NCBI GenBank assembly: GCA_036936605.1
Contig: JAUPFV010000004.1
Location: forward strand, 69,402,352 to 69,466,351
Direction: 5' to 3'
Length of the DNA: 64,000 nt
Source: Limnanthes douglasii subsp. nivea
Lineage: Eukaryota; Streptophyta; Magnoliopsida; Brassicales; Limnanthaceae
Positions 34,583 through 49,185 of this stretch are shown one piece after another. The notes beneath the pieces were generated by a model. It saw only the letters and a list, made by a program, of their open reading frames with translations. It made no database searches and was not told the origin of the DNA. The translations under genes were made by a program, and so were the position numbers. The number at the start of each line of letters is the position of its first letter. Positions within the stretch are counted from its first letter, which is position 1.

Positions 34583-35742
34583 ATGAATTCCTCTGTAACA
34601 ATTTGTTCTGTCCCTTCTCTTTATGAAAAAAATTATACTGTTTCAAAAGAATTTTGAAGTTTTTTATGAAGTGGACATCATCCTTTTCACTAGATTCGTG
34701 TTGTACTTAGGGCGTGACATGGCAGAGTCAATCCAGGTGATGGGATTCCTCCTATTTCTGGAACACGAGGATAAGACACGGAACTTGGTGGCTGACTTGT
34801 GCGAAGATGACGATGAAACAATCAGCGCCCTAGCAGAGGAAGTGTCCTTATGTCTTAGATGCATCAAGAGTGAAGAGTGGCCTTTCATTGAAGGGCACGA
34901 CGAGGGTATGATCCCTATTATTCAAAGTAGACTAAGGAACAAAAACCTTGATCTCAAATTCTTTCATTATCACCGAGTGGAGATCGTAGACACGGTTATG
35001 AAGAATGTGAACAACATTTGCTTGAGAGCATTTGCGGATGTCATTGCCAATATTACACAAAATCATTGTGGCCAAGTCATTAACCCACCTAATATTCACC
35101 CATCCTCCCCTGAAAATGAGATGTTTAATGGCATAAGTATCAGCCAATATGGATATAACCATCCGGACATTATGCAGTCAGAAATATGTGCCCTTCGGGA
35201 GAGGGATATTCTGGAGAGTCAAAGGAACAAATCACAAGCGGGAGAAACCTTTGAACCTGCAAATGATAGAACAATGTTTCTCACTTTCTCAAAAGGGTAT
35301 CCTCTTTCACACATACAAGTCAGAGAATTTTTTACAAGGTCAGTATATCCCACATAATTTTGTAAAGTTCTTTAAAGGCCTGTCAATCAAAACATAATTC
35401 GTATAACAAAATTTTGAAAAAAGAAACTGTTACTTATTAATGAAGTTAATTTCCAGTAAAAATGCATTTTGGCATTTGTAGGTCAGTACATACATATAAT
35501 CTGTCTATGTGCTTTGCTCCTTCTGAAACTTTTTATACTAATGTTTAAAATACTGCTATAACAGGAAATTTGGGGATTGCATAGAAACTATTCATATGCA
35601 AAGAGTAGACGTACGTGAGCAGTCGCTGTATGCACGTGTTGTGCTCCGAACTGCTCCAATGCTCCAAGCAGTGCTTGGCGGAGTCGCCAAGGCCAAGTTC
35701 ACTATTAATGGCAAGCATGTTCGGGCTCACAAATATGTCTAA
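34583..35742 (+). pseudogene. RRM-like gene with 2-bp frameshift, unit D
   Basis: Exons would be 34583-35338 and 35565-35742. Two bases (AT of GAATATTTTG) are lost near 34652, at codon 24, so translation from the usual ATG ends at 34657. A second ATG at 34623 lies in the restored frame and would give a 297-residue protein with a replaced N-terminus (MKKIILFQKNFEVFYE...) and all conserved parts intact. The copy could therefore still be expressed. The intron carries an 8-bp insertion near 35469, shared with E. Confidence 0.75.
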
Positions 35743-36910
35743 ACCTATCCGATAGTGTTGGAGGATTAATACATCATTCCGCCTTTGGTTCAAAGTGCAA
35801 CAAATGAGTTTATTTTTTGTCCGTGTTTTAATTTTCTTTCAGTGTAGGGTTCTTCTTCTTCATTTATAAAAAATAAAATTTTGATGAAGATTTTGGTTTT
35901 AAAACAAAGTGTATGAGTATTGGTTGGAGATGGGTATTTTCTACCGTCCAAATACGTAATATAATAGGTTTTCTTTTTCATAACTTTCTTGGACTCCGTT
36001 TCCATATGTAGCATTTGATTTATCTTCGGTTTCAAATTATATTTTTTTATATTAAAAATCGGATATGGCCATGAATAGAGCAACGACCATTTCTATGATA
36101 AAAGTTTTAATTATATTATTTTTTATTTAGTCCGTTGTTAATCAAATAACGTTAGAAATCAAAATGCGCCACTTCAGACACAAAACACAATAAAAAAATC
36201 AAAAATAGAAAAAATGGGTAAACAATAATGTCTATCTCTGCGGATGCTAACTTAAGAAAAAACGTTTCACTGTGATAAAAGAATGTGACAATTATCTTTT
36301 CTATAACCCTAGAGATCTAGTTATAGTGGATTAAATGGATAACATATAATGGTTGTTCGTGTAATGGATCTAATATTGTAAACCTCGTGAATAATGGACT
36401 CATTCTCAAAAAATATTTTATATGATACCAATATCTTTTGGTCACTATCACCAAATAAACGTTTCGTTCATCTTATTTTGTCAAATACCCTTAAGGCATC
36501 CACTTGATGGGAACCCCAATTCGTTTTAGAGAATCTCGTTTTTGTCTAAGTGATACAGCCTTAGAATTATATAAGTTGGATTCTCGTGTGTAGTTATTAT
36601 ATTTAGCAACAAAACAATAGCTTTGGCTAAATATAATTGTATGTAACTTAAATTATTATTATAAATTAACATTCTTATTTTTATATAACAAAATAAGAAT
36701 TGTTTAGCAACCAACTTTTTTTATTTGTCATAATTTTATTTTAATTTTTCTTATTTATAAATTAAATATTTCTAATTGACCAATTAAAATATTAAAATTC
36801 TATTTATAAATTTAATATTTGTAATTAATTAATTATAATATTAAATTTAAATAACGAGAGTTCTCTCGCCAAGTAAATTCAAATTATAAGCTAAAATAGA
36901 TACTCAAACA

Positions 36911-36945
<35 letters not shown>

Positions 36946-37029
36946 GTTTACAAAAACTAGGCTTTATAAGAACAACTATTAAATTCTATATTTATCAAAA
37001 TTAATAAATCACATAAAATCTAACACATT
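35743..37029. other. Unit D gene 3' flank and spacer
   Basis: AT-rich. AT run of 29 bp at 36914-36942. No gene is seen. Confidence 0.5.
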
Positions 37030-37344
37030 TCAACAACCAATTTGGTGGGTCACTACTATTGAGATTGGTGTCTTTAAAAACAGCGTTAATGAATTTTTTT
37101 TATTCGATTTTTTGAATTGTTTATCTTGTTCACTATCCTTTAATTGCATAACTTCTCTATTTTTTGACGAAGAAGATATAGTAAATTGAGAATTATTTGA
37201 CTGAGAAAAAAATCTACCAAGACTAGGAATAACATTACCCGGTTTTAAACTAATCTTAATATTTGTTGAAACATTCGGATACGAATCAGATAAAGAAGTA
37301 TCGGGAGCACTTTTGTTTTTGTGATATAAATCAGAAATAAAGTA
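37030..37344 (-). pseudogene. Minus-strand coding-like segment (unit D)
   Basis: A 105-codon open stretch without a start codon, matching B and E. Confidence 0.3.
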
Positions 37345-37943
37345 CTAAAGAAAATACGAAATTCACGAGTCGTGAATGAGGAGATAAGAAGATCATATAA
37401 AATAAAATCACAAATGATGCAACCTATGTATATAGAAAATGAAAAAGTAATATTCATATTAATCATGTATAATTTTTAAAAATAACTGCATCAAAATGAT
37501 TATGTCAAATTAAATAATTATATATAAGTCAATAATAAAATATACTACATAGTAATGTATATACATGCACAAATGACAAAGTTACAAGAAATTTATCTTC
37601 AAATTCAGGTAACGAAGAGAGAAATATAATAAAGAATAACCGAAACCAACCAATAAATTGAGTCATGAATGAGTTTTAGAAAGATTTGCAATGTTCATCA
37701 AAAAATTAATTGTTTGCTCGCCAAAAGAGGTGGAATTTAGTTTTCAACAAAACTTCATCAAAAGTGGAAGGATTTTTCTTGCTAGAAGGAGGGAACTTGT
37801 CAAAAGTAGTATGATTTTATTCTTCATAGCATGGATTGCATCATAAACTGAAGCATTCTTATTGTTAGGTCAAAGTATTCGCCAGAGGTGGTGATATTTT
37901 TATTACTAGTAACAACGGTTGTATTAGGGTAGAAGTATTTTTC

Positions 37944-38183
37944 TTATTGGGAGCAGAGAACTCGTGAGAAATAGAAAGACATTTCTTCTTGAAAACTGGC
38001 ACCACGTCGAATCTTTTTGAGTCTTCGTATCTTTTCCTTGAGAGATTCTTCTAGTTGTGCAGTTTTCCTTTGAGAAGTGTTAAGATTGTCATTATTATGA
38101 AAAGGATTAATAACACGGTCATGTTTTATTTTTTCGCAGATAAAGTTGTTGAGAGTATCATCAAAATCAACATCTTGGAGAGA
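37944..38183 (-). pseudogene. Decayed minus-strand coding-like segment (unit E)
   Basis: The counterpart of 10-249. Confidence 0.35.
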
Positions 38184-41100
38184 TTATTATGCATTATGGT
38201 CACGTTTATTTTTCCGACAAACAATCTTGTTAGGAGAAGCATCATCAATACTTGTTTATGTTTTCTTAGAACATTCAATCTGAAACCGAATTCGTTTTTG
38301 TTACACATTCGTTGAAGAAGAATACCTTGAACATATTAAGTAGTAGTTTCTTCTCCGGCTGTAGTAGGAGTAACATTTCCATCATAAGTTATGGTCAGTT
38401 ATCGAACAGATAAAACCAAGTAACGAGAAATTTTGTACTATAAAATGGAGGGATACGTAAGATACCAAACCGAGTAAGAAGAAAATAATAGGTTTAGGTT
38501 TGATAGATGATTTATGTCAAAACCTTCATAAATATTTCTAAACAACTTCTAATAACTAGTAGAATATACAAAAGAGTGAAATACAAAAGAGAAACGTGAG
38601 TAAGCATGCAACAAAAAAAGAAGTTAAAATGTAATTAGAAAATCTTATATTATGTGTGTTCATCCAGCTTCATTCGATTTGACCATACTCTTGTTCAGTT
38701 AAATATTATGTTTTCTCGGTTACAAAAATTAAGGTGGTTTTGCAATGGCGGTTTTCCGACGAATGGGTTTTTCGAGTTTCTAAATATTAATATTTGTGAG
38801 GAAATTTAGAAACTATATAGATATTCTCGGAATTTTTGAGCTAAGCATTATACGATGAGTATTGTGCAGTATCCATTAGTAGTTAGATGGGTAGGAAATA
38901 TGCAAACATTTAACAAATCTTGGATGAATCTAGAAAGAGGTAATCAAAGACCCAATGATATACGGAAATAAAGAAACAGGCTTCTTCTTTTCTGTTTTGA
39001 TAGATTAATTCATCAGTTTAGAAACACGAGTAATATATCATCAGGAAACCCTTATTCATTTTCAACGAGTTGATGTTCGTCTTCAATCATATTCTTCATG
39101 GTTCTAAATAATTTACCAAAAAGTTAGTTTATAAATTATTTTTCCAAAATCTACACGAGAAGGTTTGTTCATTACTTGTTTGGAAGGTCTTTTTCTTTTA
39201 AGAACCATTTATGGATAAAAAGAAGAAACTTTATCGGTAGGGTTTTCAAACTGATTAAGTCTCTATTTTTTTTTTAACAAAAGATCATGAAAACAAAATT
39301 TTAGGCCCAACAAGGGGTTCATGAGAAGAGGAATTAAGGTTAATACTACAGTTCAAATGGTGAAGTGTGAAGTAAGAATTTCTATTACGAAATTAGGGAT
39401 TTACCAACAAATCAATAATATTTATTATATTATAACCATATTTTATTAGAAATCAGAACATGCATGAAAAAGATACAGAGAGGAATCGATGTAGAAAATA
39501 CCTACCGAAAGGATTCGAATACGAAGATGTATTTTTCGATATAATTATGGATTTACTTGCATAAAATCTGAGTCGTTTGATAAAAGTAGGATCAATGGTA
39601 AAATAGAGTTCATATATTTAAAAATAATAAAACGATTTAATTTTCTAAATAGTGAAATGATTTTTAAATGCTTCTGAATTCATAAGTGGTTAATATTATA
39701 ATTAATTACACATATAAGTGATTTAGTAAAATTTTGTGAATGCCATAACTTTTAAATAAAATTAACTCTTAATGTTACCTTCTTTACTTATTTAGTAGTG
39801 TTTGAAAATTGTTTTAGAAAATTAAATCATGGACTAGAGGAGTCGTTATAATCTTATATTCTATAGATGGTATATATTTTTTATAATGACGATGTAAATA
39901 TATAACTAAAATAACAAAAATATAACATGCATTTCATAAGAGAAAAACGAAAAACGAAAGACAGGGTCGAATATATACGAGATGATGATCACAAAAATAC
40001 AAGATGCGGGTTGCGAAATAAAACACAAGTCCAAATTCATAAGGTGAAGAGAGAGTGAGCTAAAATGGAAAAAGAGAAGTGGAAAAGTATGATTAGGATT
40101 GTATGACAAAAATATTTTTGTACCAAAAATTCTGAAGAATGGATAACAAAAACAAAAAAGACAACTAAGAAGAAGGAGAATGATTAGGAGGAAATTATCG
40201 TTAAAACTATATTGTGGATATATTTGTAATTTTAAGAATGTATGATATTTAAATAACAATATAAAATTTTATGAGATTGCGTTAGAAATTATTCAGTTGG
40301 AAAATAGAATTAAAAATCATTAGCTATTGATATTTCTGTTTAAAGAATAATCCTATTAAATATAAAAAAAATGGAAAACAATTCTCAACCCAATATTAAA
40401 GCATTCAAAATAAATTTTAATGATTTTTATAGTAACATTAAAATATGAAACTGTATTTTTTTTTACTTGGTTTTATATTTGTGTCCAATACATTATTCAG
40501 AGTTCCTAAAAATTGACATCCAATTTTTAAATAAGGTGTCATAAATAACCTCCTGCCAATTTTTAAATAAGGTGTCATCATGTTCACCAAAGGGATCAAA
40601 TTTTCTGTTATTACGACTTTATAGATACTTAATTCAACTCATGGTGAATATAGCCCTATTCTTTGATGGTATCAGACTTTATGTGGCTTCCCAATTGCTT
40701 TTAATACATCCAAAATTGCTTCCCCATTGTACATATATTCAAGTAAGTTTGCTAGAGAAATCCACATGAGTTATGGAAGATTCATACTTAAGGTTAAAGT
40801 GAGGGTTTCATTTTAAAACTTCATATGCGGAAATGCTTAGGGTCGCAAAGGGAAGGATTACAATCACATATGGACCCACATTTCATTAGAACTTGTGGAC
40901 TTATCATAATTTGGCTATTAACGAATGTTTTGAGTTGGACTAAAATCTTGTCATGTCTTGTGTTGTATAGCAAATTGACATGTTGCTTCCTTTCTTGATA
41001 CGAGCATTGATGTCAAGTGATTCTTTTAGTTTTCCAATAGTCGCTTCTGCATAGGTTTGGGTATTTGAAATAGATTATTGGTTTTTATTTTTTTGTAAAT

Positions 41101-41917
41101 AAAGGTTTATTGAAAACGTTATATGGGCCTAAGATTGAGTATTTGATGAGTAAAATACTGTGATTTTGTGACAAAACTAGCATTTAATAAGAAGCTGTGA
41201 TTTTGTGATAAAACTTACATTTTGTGGTTAATTGATCAGAAACTTAATTTGACAGAGGAGGAAAGTCCTCAACATTCAATAAATCCGAAGTGTTTTCGGA
41301 AATCATTTTGGATCTCGTGAAGATAATTTGAAAGGAGGGTGATGGGCGGGTTTTCCTTTGTCGTGGGAGCTCGTCTCCTGCATTCTTAATAATGTGAATA
41401 AAGAAATGGTGGTGGTCGGCGCATAAAAAATTAAGAAAAAAATAAAGACTTCCATTCGGTTAGGTGTTCTACCGAATTAGTAGCTTTTCAAAGATATATT
41501 TTTTTCCAAAACATATTATTCATAACATCTCACAAAAGCATTTATCTTTTTAAATATTTTAAACATTTAAAAACTATATTAATAGATTAGATGTTTTAAA
41601 GAAAATGCCTCAAAACAAATTGATATAATATTTAAAAAATGGTTGAAACCTCCTAAAAAACTATCTAATTTAAAAAGTCAATGAATTTGTAATATATATA
41701 TATATATATATATGAACCGAAAAAAATCCAAAATTAAAAACAAAATTTTCAAACTTGAACTATTTATAAAAAACTTTAAAAGAAATATTCTAAAAAAAAT
41801 CTATCCAATTTGCATTAACAAAATGATCCAACAAATATATAGGTTATTTTTTTTGGTTCGATAATAAATGTAATTATACATAAAGAGGACGTTAATCAAG
41901 ACATTTGTGAAAGGTAG
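38184..41917. other. Unit E upstream AT-rich region
   Basis: Counterpart of A 250-3978. No supported gene. AT run at 41692-41713 and empty MULE site. Confidence 0.5.
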
Positions 41918-41990
41918 TTGATTTACATATATGTGCACAAAACAAATTGGTGTCTTTTGGAAAACATCACACCCTTACAATTGGTGCGTA

Positions 41991-42009
41991 AAACCCTAAT
42001 GTATATATA
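41991..42009 (+). promoter_or_regulatory. Telo-box and TATA promoter, unit E
   Basis: Intact AAACCCTAA and TATATATA, 80 bp before ATG 42089. Confidence 0.6.
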
Positions 42010-42088
42010 CCGTTGGAGAGCACACATTTTGCATATCCAAGTAAAAAGAAAAGTGTTTCTCATCAGTGCATTTGTCAATTACATCCAA

Positions 42089-43250
42089 ATGAATTCCTCT
42101 GTAACAATTTGTTCTGTCCCTTCTCTTTATGAAAAAAATTATACTGTTTCAAAAGAATATTTTGAAGTTTTTTATGAAGTGGACATCATCCTTTTCACTA
42201 GATTCGTGCTGTACTTAGGGCGTGACATGGCAGAGTCAATCCAGGTGATGGGATTCCTCCTATTTCTGGAACACGAGGATAAGACACGGAACTTGGTGGC
42301 TGACTTGTGCGAAGATGACGATGAAACAATCAGCGCCCTAGCAGAGGAAGTGTCCTTATGTCTTAGATGCATCAAGAGTGAAGAGTGGCCTTTCATTGAA
42401 GGGCACGACGAGGGTATGATCCCTATTATTCAAAGTAGACTAAGGAACAAAAACCTTGATCTCAAATTCTTTCATTATCACCGAGTGGAGATCGTAGACA
42501 CGGTTATGAAGAATGTGAACAACATTTGCTTGAGAGCATTTGCGGATGTCATTGCCAATATTACACAAAATCATTGTGGCCAAGTCATTAACCCACCTAA
42601 TATTCACCCATCCTCCCCTGAAAATGAGATGTTTAATGGCATAAGTATCAGCCAATATGGATATAACCATCCGGACATTATGCAGTCAGAAATATGTGCC
42701 CTTCGGGAGAGGGATATTCTGGAGAGTCAAAGGAACAAATCACAAGCGGGAGAAACCTTTGAACCTGCAAATGATAGAACAATGTTTCTCACTTTCTCAA
42801 AAGGGTATCCTCTTTCACACATACAAGTCAGAGAATTTTTTACAAGGTCAGTATATCCCACATAATTTTGTAAAGTTCTTTAAAGGCCTGTCAATCAAAA
42901 CATAATTCGTATAACAAAATTTTGAAAAAAGAAACTGTTACTTATTAATGAAGTTAATTTCCAGTAAAAATGCATTTTGGCATTTGTAGGTCAGTACATA
43001 CATATAATCTGTCTATGTGCTTTGCTCCTTCTGAAACTTTTTATACTAATGTTTAAAATACTGCTATAACAGGAAATTTGGGGATTGCATAGAAACTATT
43101 CGTATGCAAAGAGTAGACGTACGTGAGCAGTCGCTGTATGCACGTGTTGTGCTCCGAACTGCTCCAATGCTCCAAGCAGTGCTTGGCGGAGTCGCCAAGG
43201 CCAAGTTCACTATTAATGGCAAGCATGTTCGGGCTCGCAAATATGTCTAA
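42089..43250 (+). CDS. RRM-like plant protein, unit E
   Basis: Exons 42089-42846 and 43073-43250, 311 residues, intact. The intron has the 8-bp insertion shared with D. Layout is as in A, with the RRM-like domain at residues 231-311. Confidence 0.75.
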
Positions 43251-44419
43251 ACCTATCCGATAGTGTTGGAGGATTAATACATCATTCCGCCTTTGGTTCA
43301 AAGTGCAACAAATGAGTTTATTTTTTGTCCGTGTTTTAATTTTCTTTCAGTGTAGGGTTCTTTTTCTTCATTTATAAAAAATAAAATTTTGATGAAGATT
43401 TTGGTTTTAAAACAAAGTGTATGAGTATTGGTTGGAGATGGGTATTTTCTACCGTCCAAATACCTAATATAATAGGTTTTCTTTTTCATAACTTTCTTGG
43501 ACTCCGTTTCCATATGTAGCATTTGATTTATCTTCGGTTTCAAATTATATTTTTTTATATTAAAAATCGGATATGGCCATGAATAGAGCAACGACCATTT
43601 CTATGATAAAAGTTTTAATTATATTATTTTTTATTTAGTCCGTTGTTAATCAAATAACGTTAGAAATCAAAATGCGCCACTTCAGACACAAAACACAATA
43701 AAAAAATCAAAAATAGAAAAAATGGGTAAACAATAATGTCTATCTCTGCGGATGCTAACTTAAGAAAAAAACGTTTCACTGTGATAAAAGAATGTGACAA
43801 TTATCTTTTCTATAACCCTAGAGATCTAGTTATAGTGGATTAAATGGATAACATATAATGGTTGTTCGTGTAATGGATCTAATATTGTAAACCTCGTGAA
43901 TAATGGACTCATTCTCAAAAAATATTTTATATGATACCAATATCTTTTGGTCACTATCACCAAATAAACGTTTCGTTCATCTTATTTTGTCAAATACCCT
44001 TAAGGCATCCACTTGATGGGAACCCCAATTCGTTTTAGAGAATCTCGTTTTTGTCTAAGTGATACAGCCTTAGAATTATATAAGTTGGATTCTCGTGTGT
44101 AGTTATTATATTTAGCAACAAAACAATAGCTTTGGCTAAATATAATTGTATGTAACTTAAATTATTATTATAAATTAACATTCTTATTTTTATATAACAA
44201 AATAAGAATTGTTTAGCAACCAACTTTTTTTATTTGTCATAATTTTATTTTAATTTTTCTTATTTATAAATTAAATATTTCTAATTGACCAATTAAAATA
44301 TTAAAATTCTATTTATAAATTTAATATTTGTAATTAATTAATTATAATATTAAATTTAAATAACGAGAGTTCTCTCGCCAAGTAAATTCAAATTATAAGC
44401 TAAAATAGATACTCAAACA

Positions 44420-44506
<87 letters not shown>

Positions 44507-44587
44507 TACAAAAACTAGGCTTTATAAGAACAACTATTAAATTCTATATTTATCAAAATTAATAAATCACATAAAATCTAACACATT
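43251..44587. other. Unit E gene 3' flank and spacer
   Basis: AT-rich. Holds the 80-bp AT run at 44424-44503. No gene is seen. Confidence 0.5.
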
Positions 44588-44902
44588 TCAACAACCAATT
44601 TGGTGGGTCACTACTATTGAGATTGGTGTCTTTAAAAACAGCGTTAATGAATTTTTTTTATTCGATTTTTTGAATTGTTTATCTTGTTCACTATCCTTTA
44701 ATTGCATAACTTCTCTATTTTTTGACGAAGAAGATATAGTAAATTGAGAATTATTTGACTGAGAAAAAAATCCACCAAGACTAGGAATAACATTACCCGG
44801 TTTTAAACTAATCTTAATATTTGTTGAAACATTCGGATACGAATCAGATAAAGAAGTATCGGGAGCACTTTTGTTTTTGTGATATAAATCAGAAATAAAG
44901 TA
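44588..44902 (-). pseudogene. Minus-strand coding-like segment (unit E)
   Basis: A 105-codon open stretch, as in B and D. Confidence 0.3.
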
Positions 44903-45501
44903 CTAAAGAAAATACGAAATTCACGAGTCGTGAATGAGGAGATAAGAAGATCATATAAAATAAAATCACAAATGATGCAACCTATGTATATAGAAAATGA
45001 AAAAGTAATATTCATATTAATCATGTATAATTTTTAAAAATAACTGCATCAAAATGATTATGTCAAATTAAATAATTATATATAAGTCAATAATAAAATA
45101 TACTACATAGTAATGTATATACATGCACAAATGACAAAGTTACAAGAAATTTATGTTCAAATTCAGGTAACGAAGAGAGAAATATAATAAAGAATAACCG
45201 AAACCAACCAATAAATTGAGTCATGAATGAGTTTTAGAAAGATTTGCAATGTTCATCAAAAAATTAATTGTTTGCTCGCCAAAAGAGGTGGAATTTAGTT
45301 TTCAACAAAACTTCATCAAAAGTGGAAGGATTTTTCTTGCTAGAAGGAGGGAACTTGTCAAAAGTAGTATGATTTTATTCTTCATAGCATGGATTGCATC
45401 ATAAACTGAAGCATTCTTATTGTTAGGTCAAAGTATTCGCCACAGGTGGTGATATTTTTATTACTAGTAACAACGGTTGTATTAGGGTAGAAGTATTTTT
45501 C

Positions 45502-45741
45502 TTATTGGGAGCAGAGAACTCGTGAGAAATAGAAAGACATTTCTTCTTGAAAACTGGCACCACGTCGAATCTTTTTGAGTCTTCGTATCTTTTCCTTGAG
45601 AGATTCTTCTAGTTGTGCAGTTTTCCTTTGAGAAGTGTTAAGATTGTCATTATTATGAAAAGGATTAATAACACGGTCATGTTTTATTTTTTCGCAGATA
45701 AAGTTGTTGAGAGTATCATCAAAATCAACATCTTGGAGAGA
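45502..45741 (-). pseudogene. Decayed minus-strand coding-like segment (unit F)
   Basis: The counterpart of 10-249. Confidence 0.35.
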
Positions 45742-48700
45742 TTATTATGCATTATGGTCACGTTTATTTTTCCGACAAACAATCTTGTTAGGAGAAGCAT
45801 CATCAATACTTGTTTATGTTTTCTTAGAACATTCAATCTGAAACCGAATTCGTTTTTGTTACACATTCGTTGAAGAAGAATACCTTGAACATATTAAGTA
45901 GTAGTTTCTTCTCCGGCTGTAGTAGGAGTAACATTTCCATCATAAGTTATGGTCAGTTATCGAACAGATAAAACCAAGTAACGAGAAATTTTGTACTATA
46001 AAATGGAGGGATACGTAAGATACCAAACCGAGTAAGAAGCAAATAATAGGTTTAGGTTTGATAGATGATTTATGTCAAAACCTTCATAAATATTTCTAAA
46101 CAACTTCTAATAACTAGTAGAATATACAAAAGAGTGAAATACAAAAGAGAAACGTGAGTAAGCATGCAACAAAAAAAGAAGTTAAAATGTAATTAGAAAA
46201 TCTTATATTATGTGTGTTCATCCAGCTTCATTCGATTTGACCATACTCTTGTTCAGTTAAATATTATGTTTTCTCGGTTACAAAAATTAAGGTGGTTTTG
46301 CAATGGCGGTTTTCCGACGAATGGGTTTTTCGAGTTTCTAAATATTAATATTTGTGAGGAAATTTAGAAACTATATAGATATTCTCGGAATTTTTGAGCT
46401 AAGCATTATACGATGAGTATTGTGCAGTATCCATTAGTAGTTAGATGGGTAGGAAATATGCAAACATTTAACAAATCTTGGATGAATCTAGAAAGAGGTA
46501 ATCAAAGACCCAATGATATACGGAAATAAAGAAACAGGCTTCTTCTTTTCTGTTTTGATAGATTAATTCATCAGTTTAGAAACACGAGTAATATATCATC
46601 AGGAAACCCTTATTCATTTTCAACGAGTTGATGTTCGTCTTCAATCATATTCTTCAAGGTTCTAAATAATTTACCAAAAAGTTAGTTTATAAATTATTTT
46701 TCCAAAATCTACACGAGAAGGTTTGTTCATTACTTGTTTGGAAGGTCTTTTTCTTTTAAGAACCATTTATGGATAAAAAGAAGAAACTTTATCGGTAGGG
46801 TTTTCAAACTGATTAAGTCTCTATTTTTTTTTTAACAAAAGATCATGAAAACAAAATTTTAGGCCCAACAAGGGGTTCATGAGAAGAGGAATTAAGGTTA
46901 ATACTACAGTTCAAATGGTGAAGTGTGAAGTAAGAATTTCTATTACGAAATTAGGGATTTACCAACAAATCAATAATATTTATTATATTATAACCATATT
47001 TTATTAGAAATCAGAACATGCATGAAAAAGATAAAGAGAGAAATCGATGTAGAAAATACCTACCGAAAGGATTCGAATACGAAGATGGATTTTTCGATAT
47101 AATTATGGATTTACTTGCATAAAATCTGAGTCGTTTGATAAAAGTAGGATCAATGGTAAAATAGAGTTCATATATTTAAAAATAATAAAACGATTTAATT
47201 TTCTAAATAGTGAAATGATTTTTAAATGCTTCTGAATTCATAAGTGGTTAATATTATAATTAATTACACATATAAGTGATTTAGTAAAATTTTGTGAATG
47301 CCATAACTTTTAAATAAAATTAACTCTTAATGTTACCTTCTTTACTTATTTAGTAGTGTTTGAAAATTGTTTTAGAAAATTAAATCATGGACTAGAGGAG
47401 TCGTTATAATCTTATATTCTATAGATGGTATATATTTTTTATAATGACGATGTAAATATATATCTAAAATAACAAAAATATAACATGCATTTCATAAGAG
47501 AAAAACGAAAAACGAAAGACAGGGTCGAATATATACGAGATGATGATCACAAAAATACAAGATGCGGGTTGAGAAATAAAACACAAGTCCAAATTCATAA
47601 GGTGAAGAGAGAGTGAGCTAAAATGGAAAAAGAGAAGTGGAAAAGTATGATTAGGATTGTATGACAAAAATATTTTTGTACCAAAAATTCTGAAGAATGG
47701 ATAACAAAAACAAAAAAGACAACTAAGAAGAAGGAGAATGATTAGGAGGAAATTATCGTTAAAACTATATTGTGGATATATTTGTAATTTTAAGAATGTA
47801 TGATATTTAAATAACAATATAAAATTTTATGAGATTGCGTTAGAAATTATTCAGTTGGAAAATGGAATTAAAAATCATTAGCTATTGATATTTCTGTTTA
47901 AACAATAATCCTATTAAATATAAAAAAATGGAAAACAATTCTCAACCCAATATTAAAGCATTCAAAATAAATTTTAATGATTTTTAGAGTAACATTAAAA
48001 TATGAAACTGTTTTTTTTTTTACTTGGTTTTATATTTGTGTCCAATACATTATTCAGAGTTCCTAAAAATTGACATCCAATTTTTAAATAAGGTGTCATA
48101 AATAACCTCCTGCCAATTTTTAAATAAGGTGTCATCATGTTCACCAAAGGGATCAAATTTTCTGTTATTACGACTTTATAGATACTTAATTCAACTCATG
48201 GTGAATATAGCCCTATTCTTTGATGGTATCAGACTTTATGTGGCTTCCCAATTGCTTTTAATACATCGAAAATTGCTTCCCCATTGTACATATATTCAAG
48301 TAAGTTTGCTAGAGAAATCCACATGAGTTATGGAAGATTCATACTTAAGGTTAAAGTGAGGGTTTCATTTTAAAACTTCATATGCGGAAATGCTTATGGT
48401 CGCAAAGGGAAGGATTACAATCACATATGGACCCACATTTCATTAGAACTTGTGGACTTATCATAATTTGGCTATTAACGAATGTTTTGAGTTGGACTAA
48501 AATCTTGTCATGTCTTGTGTTGTATAGCAAATTGACATGTTGCTTCCTTTCTTGATACGAGCATTGATGTCAAGTGATTCTTTTAGTTTTCCAATAGTCG
48601 CTTCTGCATAGGTTTGGGTATTTGAAATAGATTATTGGTTTTTATTTTTTTGTAAATAAAGGTTTATTGAAAACGTTATATGGGCCTAAGATTGAGTATT

Positions 48701-49176
48701 TGATGAGTAAAATACTGTGATTTTGTGACAAAACTAGCATTTAATAAGAAGCTGTGATTTTGTGATAAAACTTACATTTTGTGGTTAATTGATCAGAAAC
48801 TTAATTTGACAGAGGAGGAAAGTCCTCAACATTCAATAAATCCGAAGTGTTTTCGGAAATAATTTTGGATCTCGTGAAGATAATTTGAAAGGAGGGTGAT
48901 GGGCGGGTTTTCCTTTGTCGTGGGAGCTCGTCTCCTGCATTCTTAATAATGTGAATAAGGAAATGGTGGTGGTCGGCGCAAAAAAAATTAAGAAAAAAAT
49001 AAAGACTTCCATTCGGTTAGGTGTTCTACCGAATTAGTAGCTTTTCAAAGATATATTTTTTTCCAAAACATATTATTCATAACATGTCACAAAAGCAGTT
49101 ATCTTTTTAAATATTTTAAACATTTAAAAACTATATTAATAGATTAGATGTTTTAAAGAAAATGCCTCAAAACAAA
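45742..49176. other. Unit F upstream AT-rich region, left of MULE
   Basis: Counterpart of A 250-3680. No supported gene. Type markers change from C-E-like to A/B-like somewhere between about 48540 and 48955. Confidence 0.5.
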
Positions 49177-49185
49177 TTGATATAA
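49177..49185. repeat. Target site duplication, left, of MULE E2
   Basis: TTGATATAA immediately left of the element and identical to 61865-61873. Confidence 0.95.

Larger units (their letters stand above)
30403..37934 (+). repeat. Tandem unit D, complete
   Basis: A complete 7532-bp unit, almost identical to C and E. Its RRM-like gene has a 2-bp deletion near 34652 and an 8-bp insertion in the intron, which it shares with E. Confidence 0.95.
37935..45492 (+). repeat. Tandem unit E, complete
   Basis: A complete 7558-bp unit with an intact RRM-like gene at 42089-43250. It has the longest AT microsatellite of the array (about 80 bp at 44424-44503), which accounts for most of its extra length. 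Confidence 0.95.
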
